A stretch of 38,061 nucleotides of DNA from Pontibacter mucosus (GCF_003054055.1 NZ_QBKI01000017.1:1-38061); one strand, 5' to 3'. Positions 25,875 to 33,972 are shown, counted from the stretch's first letter. Notes: generated from the letters alone by a model not told the origin. A program made the numbers and translations.

Positions 25875-28800
25875 TTAGAAAGAGGTTGTAAGTCCAAAGG
25901 TGATAGTCCTGGCCAGGGGATAGGAGGCAAAGTCAAAGCCAGGCGTCAGCGCCGAGTGCCTGGTCGAAACATCCGGGTTGGATCCCGAGTAGTTCGTCCA
26001 GGTGTGCAGGTTCTGCGCTGCGGCATATACCCGCAGCGAGTTCAGGCTTAGCTTGCTCACCAGCGCCTGGCTGAAGGTGTAGCCCAGCGACACCGTCTTC
26101 AGCCTGAGAAAAGACCCATCCTCCACCTCCCGGCTGGAGTAATAGGTATCCTTTTTCCCCGCTGTCCTGTAATGCGTGTTGCTCGGGTTCTCGGGAGTCC
26201 AGCGGTTGGCATAATCGGCATACTGGTTCAGGGAGATGACGCGCTTGGCATTGCCCTCAAAAAACAACCGGTTGGCATTGATCAGGTCATTCCCGTAGGA
26301 CCACTGGAAGAACACGTTCAGGTCGAAGCCCCTGTAAGAAAAGTTGTTGGAAATACCACCCGTATGGATGGGGACTCCCCTTCCAATCACGGTGAAGTCC
26401 ATCTCATTTACCACCAGGTCACCGTTGATGTCCTGGTACCTGATGTCCCCGGGCTGGATGTTGGCTCTTGGCTGCCCGTTCGTCGGCACATTGTCCTTCA
26501 GCATATAGTTTCCAAGCACCAGGTCAAAATCGTCGTATTGGTACACCCCATCCCAAATCAGGCCATACATCTGCCCGATTGGCTGCCCTAACTGCGCAAT
26601 GTAGGGCATGGTGTTCCGGAAATCGGTATCAAAGCTTACGTTCTGCAGCAAAGCGGTCTGGCCCTCATTCAGCTCCATCACTTCATTCTTGTTAAAGCTG
26701 ATGTTGAAATTCGTGCTCCACGCGAAGTCCGGGCGCTGGATATTGACCGTGCTCAGGGACACTTCCAGTCCCTCGTTCCGTATTCTACCGATGTTCTTGT
26801 AAGCGGTTGCCGTGTTGTGTATCGTGGTGAGCCCAGTGCTGTAGGGCAGGTTGGCATTGAGCAGTACATCCTCTGTTGTCTTGCGGTACACATCCACCGT
26901 CAGGTCTACACGTCCCCGGAATAAGGACAGGTCATAGCCCAGGTTGGACTGGATGGTGGTTTCCCACCGCAGGCCCGGGTTTCCGTAATTTTCCAACAGG
27001 GCACCCCTGGTCGGTGCCGCATTATCAAACGAGTACCCTCCGAACCTCGGGATGGACAAGGTGGACAGATAGGCAAAGTCGGAGATCCGGTTGTTGCCGG
27101 TGGCGCCGTGGCTCACACGCAGTTTGGCATCATGAATAAAGGCAAGCTCTTTGAGGAAAGGCTCTTCGGACATCCGCCAGGCCAGGGCTCCCGATGGGAA
27201 GACACCCCAGCGGTTTCCGGGGGCAAACTTAGAGGAACCGTCGTAGCGCAGGGAGCCGGTGAGCAGGTACTTTGACTTATAGTTGTAATTCACACGCCCC
27301 AGCAGGGAAGCCATGGACCAGCGGGAGCTGCCGGAAACGCCGAAGTTTGAGGCAGCCTCATCCAGCCCGTCCACGCCCGTTCCCTCATTGAGCACCTGGA
27401 TGGCGGAGAAACCGTAGTCCGCATCTTCCTGCTTCTGTATTACGGTGCCCGCCACCACGTCCAGGTGGTGCCCCCCGGAAAAGGCCTTCTTGTAGGTGAG
27501 CGTGTTGGTGTTGTTCCAGTTGGAAATGGGCCGGTAATACACAAAGCCGTTCTGCTTCTGGTCCCTCCGCTCGTTTCCTGCCGTTGTCAGGGAATTGAAG
27601 AATCCCGTCCGCTCAACTGTCACATGGGCCGCCCCGCCGGCTACCCGCAAGGTCAGCTCAGGGATAATGGTGTACTCGACATAGGCGTTGGCCCTGAAAT
27701 TATTCACCTTCGTCTCCCTCAGCTCGTTCTTGGCTGACAGAATAGGGTTTACCCGGAAGTCCGTCGCCGGGATGGAAGGGTCAAACAGCTCATCAAGGGG
27801 ACTCTCATTTGCACCTGCTACCGGGCGGAAGCCCCACACCGCGTATAGCAGGCTCAGGTTGGCATAGGTATAGGTATTGTCATTGGACTGGGTGACGATC
27901 GTGCCATGTGTCTTCTCACTGCTGTAGGTCAGATCCGCCCCCACCTTCAGCTTCTTTTTGATACTCTGGTCCAGGGTCACCCTTCCCTGGTAACGCCTGA
28001 AACCGGAATTGATGATGATACCGTCCTGATCGAGCATGTTGCCGGAAATAGAGTAGCGGGTGTTTTCCGATCCGCCCCTGAGGGAGAGCTCGTGGTTATG
28101 CACCGGGGAGCTTTGGTAAATCTCATCCTGCAGATCCATGCTTTCGGCGTTTCTGTAGCTCTCCAGCGTTCTTCCGTCTGTAAAGTATACCCTGTCCGCA
28201 AAATCAGGGTTCAGCTCGCTCTGATACTTCACAAACTCGTAGGCCCCCATCAGCTTCAGCGGCCTGGGGTTCTCAGAAAAACCATAGTAACCGTTATAGG
28301 TAATGACAGGCGCACCGGCCTGTCCCCGCTTGGTGGTGATCATCACCACCCCGTTTGCGCCCCGGGCACCATAAATCGCTGTGGCAGAAGCATCCTTCAA
28401 AATGTCAATCGACTCAATATCGCTCGGGTTCAGGGTATTGGCGAAAGACTCCTCCATGGGAAAGCCGTCAATCACGTAAAGCGGGGCCGTACTGCCCGTT
28501 ATAGACCCGATACCCCGAATGACGATATTGGTGTTGGAGCCCGGCTGTCCATCATTGCCTGACACCGTAACGCCAGCCACGCGGCCGGCCAGCGCCTCGT
28601 CAAAGGACTTCACAGGCGCCTTCTCGAAGTCAGCCATCTTTACCTGCCCGATGGAGCTCGGGATGTCTCCCCGGGCCGCGGTTCCATATCCAATCACCAC
28701 GACCTCCTGCAGCTTCTTATCATCCTTGGCCAGCACAATCTGCAGGCTCGCCCGGTTGTTGACAGGTACTTCCTTAGGCCTGAATCCCAAATACGTAACC

Positions 28801-29051
28801 AGCAAAATAGCGCCTTCGGACACAGTGAGGCTGAACCGCCCCTCGCTGTCTGTGACGGTGCCGTTGCTGGTTCCTTTCTCCACCACGGATGCACCGATTA
28901 AGGGTAGCTTGTCCTCCGCACCGGAAACCATGCCGCTGACAGGGATACGACCCGGGGACTGCGCATGCAGGCCACTCCCCGCACCAAGCAGCAGGCATAG
29001 CGTCAGCCCGATCAGCCTGAGGGATAAAAGTTTGTATAAAAATTGTCTCAT
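25875..29051 (-). CDS. SusC/RagA-family TonB-dependent outer-membrane transporter (SusC2)
   Basis: This 1058-residue protein has a signal peptide ending GLHAQ (about residue 31). A carboxypeptidase-regulatory-like domain follows (DKLPLIGASVVEKGTSNGT), then LQEVVVIGYGTA, the plug motifs IVIRGIGS and PLYVIDGFPM, ILKDASATAIYGARGANGVVMIT, and a beta-barrel ending FGLTTSF. It is the partner of SusD2, which follows immediately. It resembles SusC1 in the N-terminal 230 residues but the barrels differ clearly, so it is a second, non-redundant importer. It leads a three-gene unit (susC2-susD2-DUF5017) with an operator about 140 bp upstream. Confidence 0.96.
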   Translation of the reverse strand: MRQFLYKLLSLRLIGLTLCLLLGAGSGLHAQSPGRIPVSGMVSGAEDKLPLIGASVVEKGTSNGTVTDSEGRFSLTVSEGAILLVTYLGFRPKEVPVNNRASLQIVLAKDDKKLQEVVVIGYGTAARGDIPSSIGQVKMADFEKAPVKSFDEALAGRVAGVTVSGNDGQPGSNTNIVIRGIGSITGSTAPLYVIDGFPMEESFANTLNPSDIESIDILKDASATAIYGARGANGVVMITTKRGQAGAPVITYNGYYGFSENPRPLKLMGAYEFVKYQSELNPDFADRVYFTDGRTLESYRNAESMDLQDEIYQSSPVHNHELSLRGGSENTRYSISGNMLDQDGIIINSGFRRYQGRVTLDQSIKKKLKVGADLTYSSEKTHGTIVTQSNDNTYTYANLSLLYAVWGFRPVAGANESPLDELFDPSIPATDFRVNPILSAKNELRETKVNNFRANAYVEYTIIPELTLRVAGGAAHVTVERTGFFNSLTTAGNERRDQKQNGFVYYRPISNWNNTNTLTYKKAFSGGHHLDVVAGTVIQKQEDADYGFSAIQVLNEGTGVDGLDEAASNFGVSGSSRWSMASLLGRVNYNYKSKYLLTGSLRYDGSSKFAPGNRWGVFPSGALAWRMSEEPFLKELAFIHDAKLRVSHGATGNNRISDFAYLSTLSIPRFGGYSFDNAAPTRGALLENYGNPGLRWETTIQSNLGYDLSLFRGRVDLTVDVYRKTTEDVLLNANLPYSTGLTTIHNTATAYKNIGRIRNEGLEVSLSTVNIQRPDFAWSTNFNISFNKNEVMELNEGQTALLQNVSFDTDFRNTMPYIAQLGQPIGQMYGLIWDGVYQYDDFDLVLGNYMLKDNVPTNGQPRANIQPGDIRYQDINGDLVVNEMDFTVIGRGVPIHTGGISNNFSYRGFDLNVFFQWSYGNDLINANRLFFEGNAKRVISLNQYADYANRWTPENPSNTHYRTAGKKDTYYSSREVEDGSFLRLKTVSLGYTFSQALVSKLSLNSLRVYAAAQNLHTWTNYSGSNPDVSTRHSALTPGFDFASYPLARTITFGLTTSF

Positions 29052-29191
29052 AGGAAAAAGTTTAGTTAGTTCATTCCTCTTGTGCGGCAGGCACTTTCCC
29101 CACCTGCAGGACCTCCCACCCGCACAGCTGCTGACGCTCCTTATTCTGCCATTCCCTTTGCTCCAACAAAGCAGACGCTATACACCCGCTA

Positions 29192-29207
29192 TCCTTACGC
29201 ACTAACT
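29192..29207 (-). promoter_or_regulatory. PUL operator copy 5, degenerate (upstream of susC2)
   Basis: TCCTTACGCACTAACT retains the ACGCACTAA core but has lost part of the left half-site. It is 141 bp before the susC2 start and also lies between susC2 and the 3' end of the MFS gene. A weaker site would mean looser repression of this unit. Confidence 0.6.
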
Positions 29208-29225
29208 TGGGAAAAACAAAAAAAA

Positions 29226-30488
29226 TTAACGTCGCACCCCTTCCAGCACTGCCGCCGCATGGGCTTCCCGGCCAAACGCGACCGGCCTGATTTCAGGGAT
29301 CAGGACAACCAGCAGCAGGAAGGCAAACGGGTACATGATCCCTGCAACGACCCACAGCGGGGTGTAAGAATAATTCTGAATGACAAGCCCTATCAGGGGG
29401 TTTATCAGCATGCCTGCCACAGCCCCGGCTGTCCCCGACAGACCGACCACCGTTGACGTGGCGTATTTGCCGAAAACATCGGAGATAGCCGTGATATAGT
29501 TCGTGATCCAGAATCCATGGGCCAGCATCAGGATGGCCATGAGCATAATGGCCACGTTCACTGAATTCACCCAGGCAATCATAGGGGCCACGAGTGTGAT
29601 CAGGGCCGCAAGCCCCATTACCGTCTTCCGTGATGCATTGACAGAGAGGTTCCGGGACACGAGCTTGTCAGAAAACCAACCTCCTGCGATATTGGAGACG
29701 CCCAGCGCCAGAAAAGGGATCCAGAATAGCTCCCCTATCCGCTCAAACGACAGGCCCCGCTCCTCGTTCAGGTACTTCGGCACCCAGAACATGAGAAAGT
29801 AAAAGACAGGGTCCAGCAGAAACCGGATCAGGATAAAGGCAAGGGCCTCTTTGTTCTTCAAAAGGGTCATAAAGGGAACGGAGGCAGCCTTTTCCTGCGG
29901 GAGCTCCCCGATGGCTCCCCCCCCTGTTCTCCTTCTCCACGGGATTAACACCCAAACCAGCACCCATACAAGGCCAACCATGCCCGGAAGGACAAACCCC
30001 CAGCGCCAGCCATAATGGGTGGCAACCAGCATGGTCAGGGGTGGGGCCAGCACGGCTCCTATGGCCGAACCGCCGATGGCAATGCCATTGGCCAGGGCGC
30101 GCTCCTTTTTGCCGAACCACTCATATACGGTTTTAGCCGCACCGGGAAAACACCCGCCTTCGCCTACGCCCAGCAAAAACCTGAAAGCAAGCAGCTGCCC
30201 GAATCCAGTCATCACCCCGTGGAGGCTGGTGGCCACGGACCACACGCCAACCGACAGCGCCATACCCAGCTTCCCGCCAAACTTATCTATCAACCGCCCA
30301 CCGATGGTGAACATAAGCGCATAGCTGATCAGAAAGCTTGTGTTCACCATGCCGTACTCCACATCGCTGATGTTAAACTCTTCCTGGATCTTGATGATCA
30401 CCATTGACAGCACCTGCCGATCCAGAAAATTCAGACCAGTTGCCAGGAAAACCAATACAAGTACAAACCAGCGGATTCGGGACGGCAT
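29226..30488 (-). CDS. MFS transporter, hexuronate/anion:cation symporter-like
   Basis: A 420-residue inner-membrane protein with 12 predicted helices in two six-helix halves. The sequence fits the ACS branch of the major facilitator superfamily (ExuT-like hexuronate and related sugar-acid transporters): LNFLDRQVLS in helix 1, the cytoplasmic loop motif GGRLIDKFGGKLG, RFLLGVGEGGCFPGAAKTV in helix 4, and FERIGELFWIPF in the second half. It probably takes a monosaccharide or sugar acid made by the PUL enzymes from periplasm to cytosol. A PUL operator abuts its start codon by one base, so repression should directly block expression. ACS members have varied substrates (hexuronates, galactonate, tartrate), so uronate specificity is only a suggestion. 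Confidence 0.85.
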   Translation of the reverse strand: MPSRIRWFVLVLVFLATGLNFLDRQVLSMVIIKIQEEFNISDVEYGMVNTSFLISYALMFTIGGRLIDKFGGKLGMALSVGVWSVATSLHGVMTGFGQLLAFRFLLGVGEGGCFPGAAKTVYEWFGKKERALANGIAIGGSAIGAVLAPPLTMLVATHYGWRWGFVLPGMVGLVWVLVWVLIPWRRRTGGGAIGELPQEKAASVPFMTLLKNKEALAFILIRFLLDPVFYFLMFWVPKYLNEERGLSFERIGELFWIPFLALGVSNIAGGWFSDKLVSRNLSVNASRKTVMGLAALITLVAPMIAWVNSVNVAIMLMAILMLAHGFWITNYITAISDVFGKYATSTVVGLSGTAGAVAGMLINPLIGLVIQNYSYTPLWVVAGIMYPFAFLLLVVLIPEIRPVAFGREAHAAAVLEGVRR

Positions 30489-30489
30489 A

Positions 30490-30505
30490 ACTTAACGCAC
30501 TAGGT
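30490..30505 (-). promoter_or_regulatory. PUL operator copy 6 (abuts MFS start codon)
   Basis: ACTTAACGCACTAGGT, one mismatch. It begins one base upstream of the MFS start codon (ATG at 30486-30488), so it overlaps the translation-initiation region of the mRNA. Confidence 0.72.
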
Positions 30506-30673
30506 TAAAAAAGTAATCACTCACTAAACGTACGAAAAGAAAAATAAAAAGCCAAACCTATGCTGCAATATTTTTATATAGAACTTCTAGCCAAGTATAA
30601 AAACAGCTTTTTAGAAGCAGAAAAGCCTTCACCAACGATTACCACAGAAAAAACAGTAGAATGCGCTCAACTC

Positions 30674-30689
30674 ACTTAACGCTATAAGT
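30674..30689 (-). promoter_or_regulatory. PUL operator copy 7 (MFS upstream, distal)
   Basis: ACTTAACGCTATAAGT: perfect half-sites with a changed centre. It lies 184 bp from copy 6, similar to the 192-bp spacing of copies 2 and 3 in front of susC1. Confidence 0.7.
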
Positions 30690-30827
30690 TATATTAACGG
30701 CGGAAAATACCGACAGTAATGGTGGCCACAGGAAGTTATAAGGAGGGAGTAAAAGAAAGGAATCTGGACGGGGTGCCTGTCCGGTTAGAAGGGTAAGCCC
30801 GGGTTGCACAGGGCGAGGCCCGAAGCC

Positions 30828-31586
30828 CTAGCCTTTTGACGTGTCATTGTACTCCGGGTTAGCCACAATTGCAAATTTGTACTTGTCTCCCCGATAGTAG
30901 GACTTCTCGATTTCAAGCACCTGCTCGGGCTGGCAAAGGATGACACTGTCCAGCACAAAGACAGGGATTTGCTCTTCCACTTCGAAGTTATTGTCTTCAT
31001 CCCCCGGTTTGAGGATGGTCGTACTTAACGTTTGCTTGATGTCCGAAATCTTGTGATGGTACTTATCCTCATACACCTTAAAGTATGAAATATCAGTCGA
31101 CATCATGTTGATCTTCGGACAAAGCCTCAGGGAGATGTACCGTATCTCATCCTTGATGATCACCTCGTCGGCATAGCGCAGCAGGTGTATCTTCAGGACG
31201 GGGCCGTCCATAATGAAATGCCTTCCACTGATCTCTGAGGAGATGCCGTGCTGAAGAATAGACTTCTCCAGCACGATATTTTTAGGATTGAAGCCCTCAG
31301 CCCGCAAGCCCTCGTTAAATCCGCGCCGGGTGGCATCAATAGACCCCAGAGTGCGCACCAAGTGATGATCCTCCGTACGGTTCAGCACAAAGGTTCCTTT
31401 CCCCTTGATGCGCTGTGCCCAGCCCTTAGACTCGATTTCGAGGAGACTTTTTCTCGCCGTTGTGTTGCTTACCTTGAATTGCTTGATCAGCTCATTTTCC
31501 GAAGGGATTTTATCCCCGGGTTGCAACTCGCCCGATCTGATCTTCTCTATGATCGACTCGCTTATCGTGATGAACTTCGGCTTCAT
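30828..31586 (-). CDS. GntR-family transcriptional regulator (HutC/UTRA subfamily), probable PUL repressor
   Basis: A 252-residue cytosolic DNA-binding protein. Residues 5-70 form the GntR winged helix (IRSGELQPGDKIPSENEL, then the recognition region SNTTARKSLLEIESKGW and the wing IKGKGTFVL). Residues about 95-240 are a UTRA ligand-binding domain (GPVLKIHLLRYADEVIIKDEIRYI and the final EIEKSYYRGDKYKFAI). UTRA regulators are usually repressors released by a sugar or sugar phosphate. It is the only regulator in the locus, and eight copies of one palindrome flank the PUL promoters. Its own upstream region, 124 bp before the start, has the copy with a fully symmetric 14-bp core, consistent with autoregulation. 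The effector is unknown; a catabolic intermediate of the AraA-like step is plausible. Confidence 0.92.
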   Translation of the reverse strand: MKPKFITISESIIEKIRSGELQPGDKIPSENELIKQFKVSNTTARKSLLEIESKGWAQRIKGKGTFVLNRTEDHHLVRTLGSIDATRRGFNEGLRAEGFNPKNIVLEKSILQHGISSEISGRHFIMDGPVLKIHLLRYADEVIIKDEIRYISLRLCPKINMMSTDISYFKVYEDKYHHKISDIKQTLSTTILKPGDEDNNFEVEEQIPVFVLDSVILCQPEQVLEIEKSYYRGDKYKFAIVANPEYNDTSKG

Positions 31587-31709
31587 TTGCAGACGTTTTT
31601 ACAAAACTAAGCCTCAATATAGAAGAAAATTTAGAATAAGCGAATCTGCCCCAGGGTTATCGGGGAGAAAACATTTTCAACAAGAGACAAACTCCTCTAA
31701 TTACCAACA

Positions 31710-31725
31710 ACTTAACGCGTTAAGA
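31710..31725 (-). promoter_or_regulatory. PUL operator copy 8 (upstream of the GntR gene)
   Basis: ACTTAACGCGTTAAGA contains the perfect palindrome CTTAACGCGTTAAG (31711-31724). It is the most symmetric copy, which suggests the tightest binding and negative autoregulation. Confidence 0.78.
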
Positions 31726-32034
31726 AAAAATACGTTCCCCCTAGCTCTATCCCAGGTAAGGAACCGGCCGGTGCTGTTTTCCCGGAAACAGCGCTCACGG
31801 CCACATTCAGGAAAGCTATAAACGATACATTACATTGGCTAAGGCTACTGCCATACTTCGCAGAATCGTTCGTTAGCCAGAATTGTTTACTTGTGAAGGT
31901 ATCCTTTTGGGTAACGTATCCGGGAAAGAAAAAGAGTAAGATTATCTCGCAGGACTGGCTGTTGGATGCCGGCGGATTCCTCTGGCTCTAACCTAGCACT
32001 TTATTAAACCTTATTGGGTAAAGAAGCATGGTGA
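31726..32034. other. Region between the PUL and the hipA remnant, no gene recognised
   Basis: Together with the operator this belongs to a gap of more than 400 bp. A plus-strand frame at about 31857-31989 is open for some 43 codons (containing YPGKKKSKIISQDWLL) and then stops. I do not recognise it and it lacks a clear start, so it may be a gene remnant. Nothing else is supported. Confidence 0.35.
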
Positions 32035-32322
32035 AGCCAAATTATAATCGCCGGAATAGATGTGGTTCCGCACAGCCTGATCCGCCTGCAGTCGGGGAAT
32101 CTGTCCTACCTCACCAAACGCATAGACCGCACGCCGAAAGGTAAGCTACACATGGGGGATATGTGCCAACTGACAGAGCGGCTAACGGAGGACAAATACC
32201 ACGGGTCCTACGAACAGATAGCCAAGGCCATCCTCAGGAACTCGGTTAACCCGGGCCTGGATGTGCTCAACTTCTTCGAGCAGGTGCTGTTTTCCTTTCT
32301 CACCGGGAACGCGGACATGCAC
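32035..32322 (+). pseudogene. hipA-like serine/threonine kinase remnant
   Basis: An in-frame segment opens just after a TGA at 32032-32034 and encodes IAGIDVVPHSLIRL, LSYLTKRIDRTPKGK, LTEDKYHGSYEQIAKAI and VLFSFLTGNADMH. These are middle-to-catalytic-loop motifs of HipA-family kinases as found in Bacteroidota; NADMH carries the catalytic-loop Asn and Asp. Both ends are missing: there is no N-terminal domain upstream, and homology stops abruptly after NADMH at about 32322. From there the frame reads unrelated codons to a stop at 32346. The break coincides with the end of the cassette array on the opposite strand. It is almost certainly non-functional. It is the only long plus-strand coding segment in the window. 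Confidence 0.8.
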
Positions 32323-32461
32323 CGTCATCTCTTAGTCTACCTGTGATGTTTTCTGCAAAATCAGACCATTTTTTATCTGCAATAGCGCAGACTTTGTCAC
32401 GCACAACTTCAATCGGTTCGTTGACACGGTAAACTTCATGATGTGCAAAGAGAATATACAT
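32300..32461 (-). pseudogene. Truncated hypothetical gene, last cassette of the array
   Basis: A short minus-strand frame starts with ATG at 32461, 18 bp after the R' box of the attC at 32479-32532, and reads MYILFAHHEVYRVNEPIEVV and on through KKWSDFAENITGRLRDDG. It looks like genuine coding sequence (balanced, amphipathic). After DDG (about 32321) it enters hipA sequence read backwards and stops at 32300 after 53 residues. The normal 3' end and its R'' box are therefore missing. The function is not recognised. It marks the distal, broken end of the integron-like array. Confidence 0.6.
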
Positions 32462-32478
32462 TTATAACTTTGAATTTC

Positions 32479-32532
32479 TTGCAACGGTTGGGCTATAATG
32501 TGGCGAAGCTAACTTATAGGTTTTGTTGTGGG
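32479..32532 (-). other. attC site 0 (integron recombination site)
   Basis: On the minus strand, R'' CCCACAAC (32525-32532), an inner CTATAA/TTATAG inverted repeat, and R' GTTGCAA (32479-32485). The last eight codons of the 176-residue membrane-protein gene, including its stop, lie inside this site. Confidence 0.68.
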
Positions 32533-33039
32533 ATGACTTTCTTCTTTCAAATTCAAAGCTATTCCAAAACCTATACCTACAAGAGTCATCCAAATTACCA
32601 CATACAGCTCAGCTTCATTTATAAGATAACTCTCGCTTTTATGAAGCATTCTTATTCCTTGTAACAACAGCAAAACCATTGTGCTGGAGGCAAGAATAAT
32701 TATTAGACCCAATCCTTTTCTTTCTACTTTAAATATCAGGCTGTCCAACAAGTATAGCCCTAAAGCTGCTACGACACCCGAAGCAAGAACTGCGGCGAAA
32801 CCAATTACATATGATGCTCCCAAGGCAAAAAGAATAGCAAGAAAGAATATAGCTAAGGAAAAAATAGCGTTTAGAAACAGCCCTTTTAATCTGTTAATTC
32901 TAAATTTATTGTAATTGCCAATGCTTACACCTAATGAGAAGAGAACAGGAACAAAGTATGTATAATTGCCAGTCATTAGAGTTTGACTTACCATTCCAAA
33001 GGTAAAACACAAAAGACCTGTCAATAATATTGTTTTCAT
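32509..33039 (-). CDS. Small multi-spanning membrane protein, cassette gene, function unknown
   Basis: A 176-residue, very hydrophobic protein with about five membrane segments (roughly residues 3-20, 27-41, 53-95 as two helices, 108-125 and 142-160). The C-terminal tail is polar and its last residues (PTTKPIS) are encoded by the attC site. No family is recognised. The gene is AT-rich compared with the PUL, starts 12 bp after the preceding attC, and fills its cassette almost completely, as integron cassette genes do. The topology is seen in the sequence; no function can be assigned. Confidence 0.75.
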   Translation of the reverse strand: MKTILLTGLLCFTFGMVSQTLMTGNYTYFVPVLFSLGVSIGNYNKFRINRLKGLFLNAIFSLAIFFLAILFALGASYVIGFAAVLASGVVAALGLYLLDSLIFKVERKGLGLIIILASSTMVLLLLQGIRMLHKSESYLINEAELYVVIWMTLVGIGFGIALNLKEESHPTTKPIS

Positions 33040-33051
33040 ACTTTTAGTTTA

Positions 33052-33115
33052 CCCACGTTTAGTACAAAAGGCGAGCAAGGTGTCGCCGCAGCTTGACTTT
33101 TGTGCCGTGTTGTGA
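33052..33115 (-). other. attC site 1 (possibly inactive R' box)
   Basis: R'' TCACAAC (33109-33115) is the exact complement of the R' GTTGTGA of attC 2. Stem arms are ACAAAAG/CTTTTGT. The R' end reads CTAAACGTGGG. Compared with the R'' of the next cassette (CCCACAAC) it appears to have lost about four bases including the GTT cleavage triplet. Confidence 0.72.
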
Positions 33116-33124
33116 AATGTAATT

Positions 33125-33577
33125 TTATTCAAGCACTAATGTTTTCTTGTGCTGCTGTATAGTTATAGTTCTTTCTGGCTTACCTGTCTTAGATTCAGTA
33201 TAGCAGTTGTCGAGCATAAGAATCCACCCCTTTCTTAAATCTACACTTTTTGACGTTGCCACTCCATTTATTTTAATGTTAAGAGCAAGGGTTTTATTCA
33301 CGTCCAGTTTGCCATGGTTTGTTTTCTCATTTTCATTTAGGACCCAAAGACCATCATCATCTTGGTAGATGGCTAATTGTGTTACACCAGTAGAAAAGTT
33401 GGAATCAACAAGTGCGCCTCTTACAAGCTTCTGCCCATTTATGCTTATGTCTACAGTATCAGATTTAAAGCAGCTACCAATTATCAAGGAAAAGTGGCTC
33501 TTCTTTATTTTCGATTGGCTGAAGGAGGTTCCTACTATTATCGTAATCAGAAGAATCGCAAGAAGACCTTTTTTCAT
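33125..33577 (-). CDS. Secreted hypothetical protein, cassette gene
   Basis: This 150-residue protein has a clear signal peptide (MKKGLLAILLITIIVGTSFSQ). The mature part is a small beta-rich domain of about 130 residues with two cysteines (Cys36 and one in the DNCYTES segment) that may form a disulfide, and a basic C-terminus. No family is recognised. It is flanked exactly by attC 2 (start 12 bp after R') and attC 1 (stop 9 bp before R''). The composition is AT-rich. It could be a periplasmic binding or inhibitor protein; nothing in the sequence decides this. Confidence 0.72.
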   Translation of the reverse strand: MKKGLLAILLITIIVGTSFSQSKIKKSHFSLIIGSCFKSDTVDISINGQKLVRGALVDSNFSTGVTQLAIYQDDDGLWVLNENEKTNHGKLDVNKTLALNIKINGVATSKSVDLRKGWILMLDNCYTESKTGKPERTITIQQHKKTLVLE

Positions 33578-33589
33578 GATTTTTATATT

Positions 33590-33656
33590 TCACAACGGCC
33601 GCGTACATAAAGCGAGCAAGGTGTAGCCGCAGCTTGGTTTATGTGCAGGGTTATGC
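33590..33656 (-). other. attC site 2
   Basis: A 67-bp site on the minus strand: R'' GCATAAC (33650-33656), stem arms ACATAAA/TTTATGT, a central AAGCTGCGGCTACACCTTGCT-type segment nearly identical to that of attC 1, and R' GTTGTGA (33590-33596). Confidence 0.82.
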
Positions 33657-33660
33657 TAAG

Positions 33661-33972
33661 TTATTCTTTTACAATCTTGAATGATTCTGCTTCAATCATA
33701 ATTATATCCCCACTCTGCATTTCTATTTCAAGCCTGTTCCCCTTCTTTACAACTTCATTTATTGAGCAACTTCTTCCCCAAGGGTTTTTCATTGAGCATG
33801 TGAAGTAACTTGCTTGTTCAGCTATGATAGAGATAGCCTCTGTTTCTGGATAGTAAAGTTCTGCCGTTGTTACTCTTATTACTACAGATTCTTCTTTCCT
33901 GTCAATCAGAATTTCTTTTACTATTGAGTCATGCAGTTGCTCCTTTTCAATTATCAATTCTGATTCTTCCAT
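33661..33972 (-). CDS. Small hypothetical protein, cassette gene
   Basis: A 103-residue acidic soluble protein without a signal peptide or membrane segment. The predicted fold is mostly beta strands (SVVIRVTTAELYYPETEAISII, then NRLEIEMQSGDIIMIEAESFKIV), a shape common among small immunity or regulatory proteins, but no family is recognised. It begins 14 bp after the rejoined R' box of the attC that the group II intron interrupts, and its stop is 4 bp from the R'' of attC 2. The intron therefore separates this cassette from its upstream neighbour without breaking the coding sequence. Confidence 0.72.
   Translation of the reverse strand: MEESELIIEKEQLHDSIVKEILIDRKEESVVIRVTTAELYYPETEAISIIAEQASYFTCSMKNPWGRSCSINEVVKKGNRLEIEMQSGDIIMIEAESFKIVKE

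Larger units (their letters stand above)
30489..30827 (-). promoter_or_regulatory. Intergenic region between the GntR gene and the MFS gene, with two operators
   Basis: A 339-bp non-coding, largely AT-rich stretch. It contains operators at 30490-30505 and 30674-30689, and so most likely the MFS promoter between or at them. The part next to the GntR stop (about 30720-30827) is GC-rich and shows no gene. Confidence 0.6.

Noticed and set aside
29222..29237. A ninth operator (TTAACGTCGCAC)
   Set aside because: It is the stop-codon end of the MFS gene, lacks the TAAG half-site and palindromic spacing, and does not precede a start.
32035..32346. A functional hipBA toxin-antitoxin system
   Set aside because: Only a middle piece of hipA is present and no hipB-like gene lies nearby; both ends are truncated.
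32443..32664. Plus-strand 73-codon frame across attC 0
   Set aside because: It crosses the attC hairpin and is antisense to the membrane-protein gene, which has a convincing hydrophobic profile and cassette-like position.
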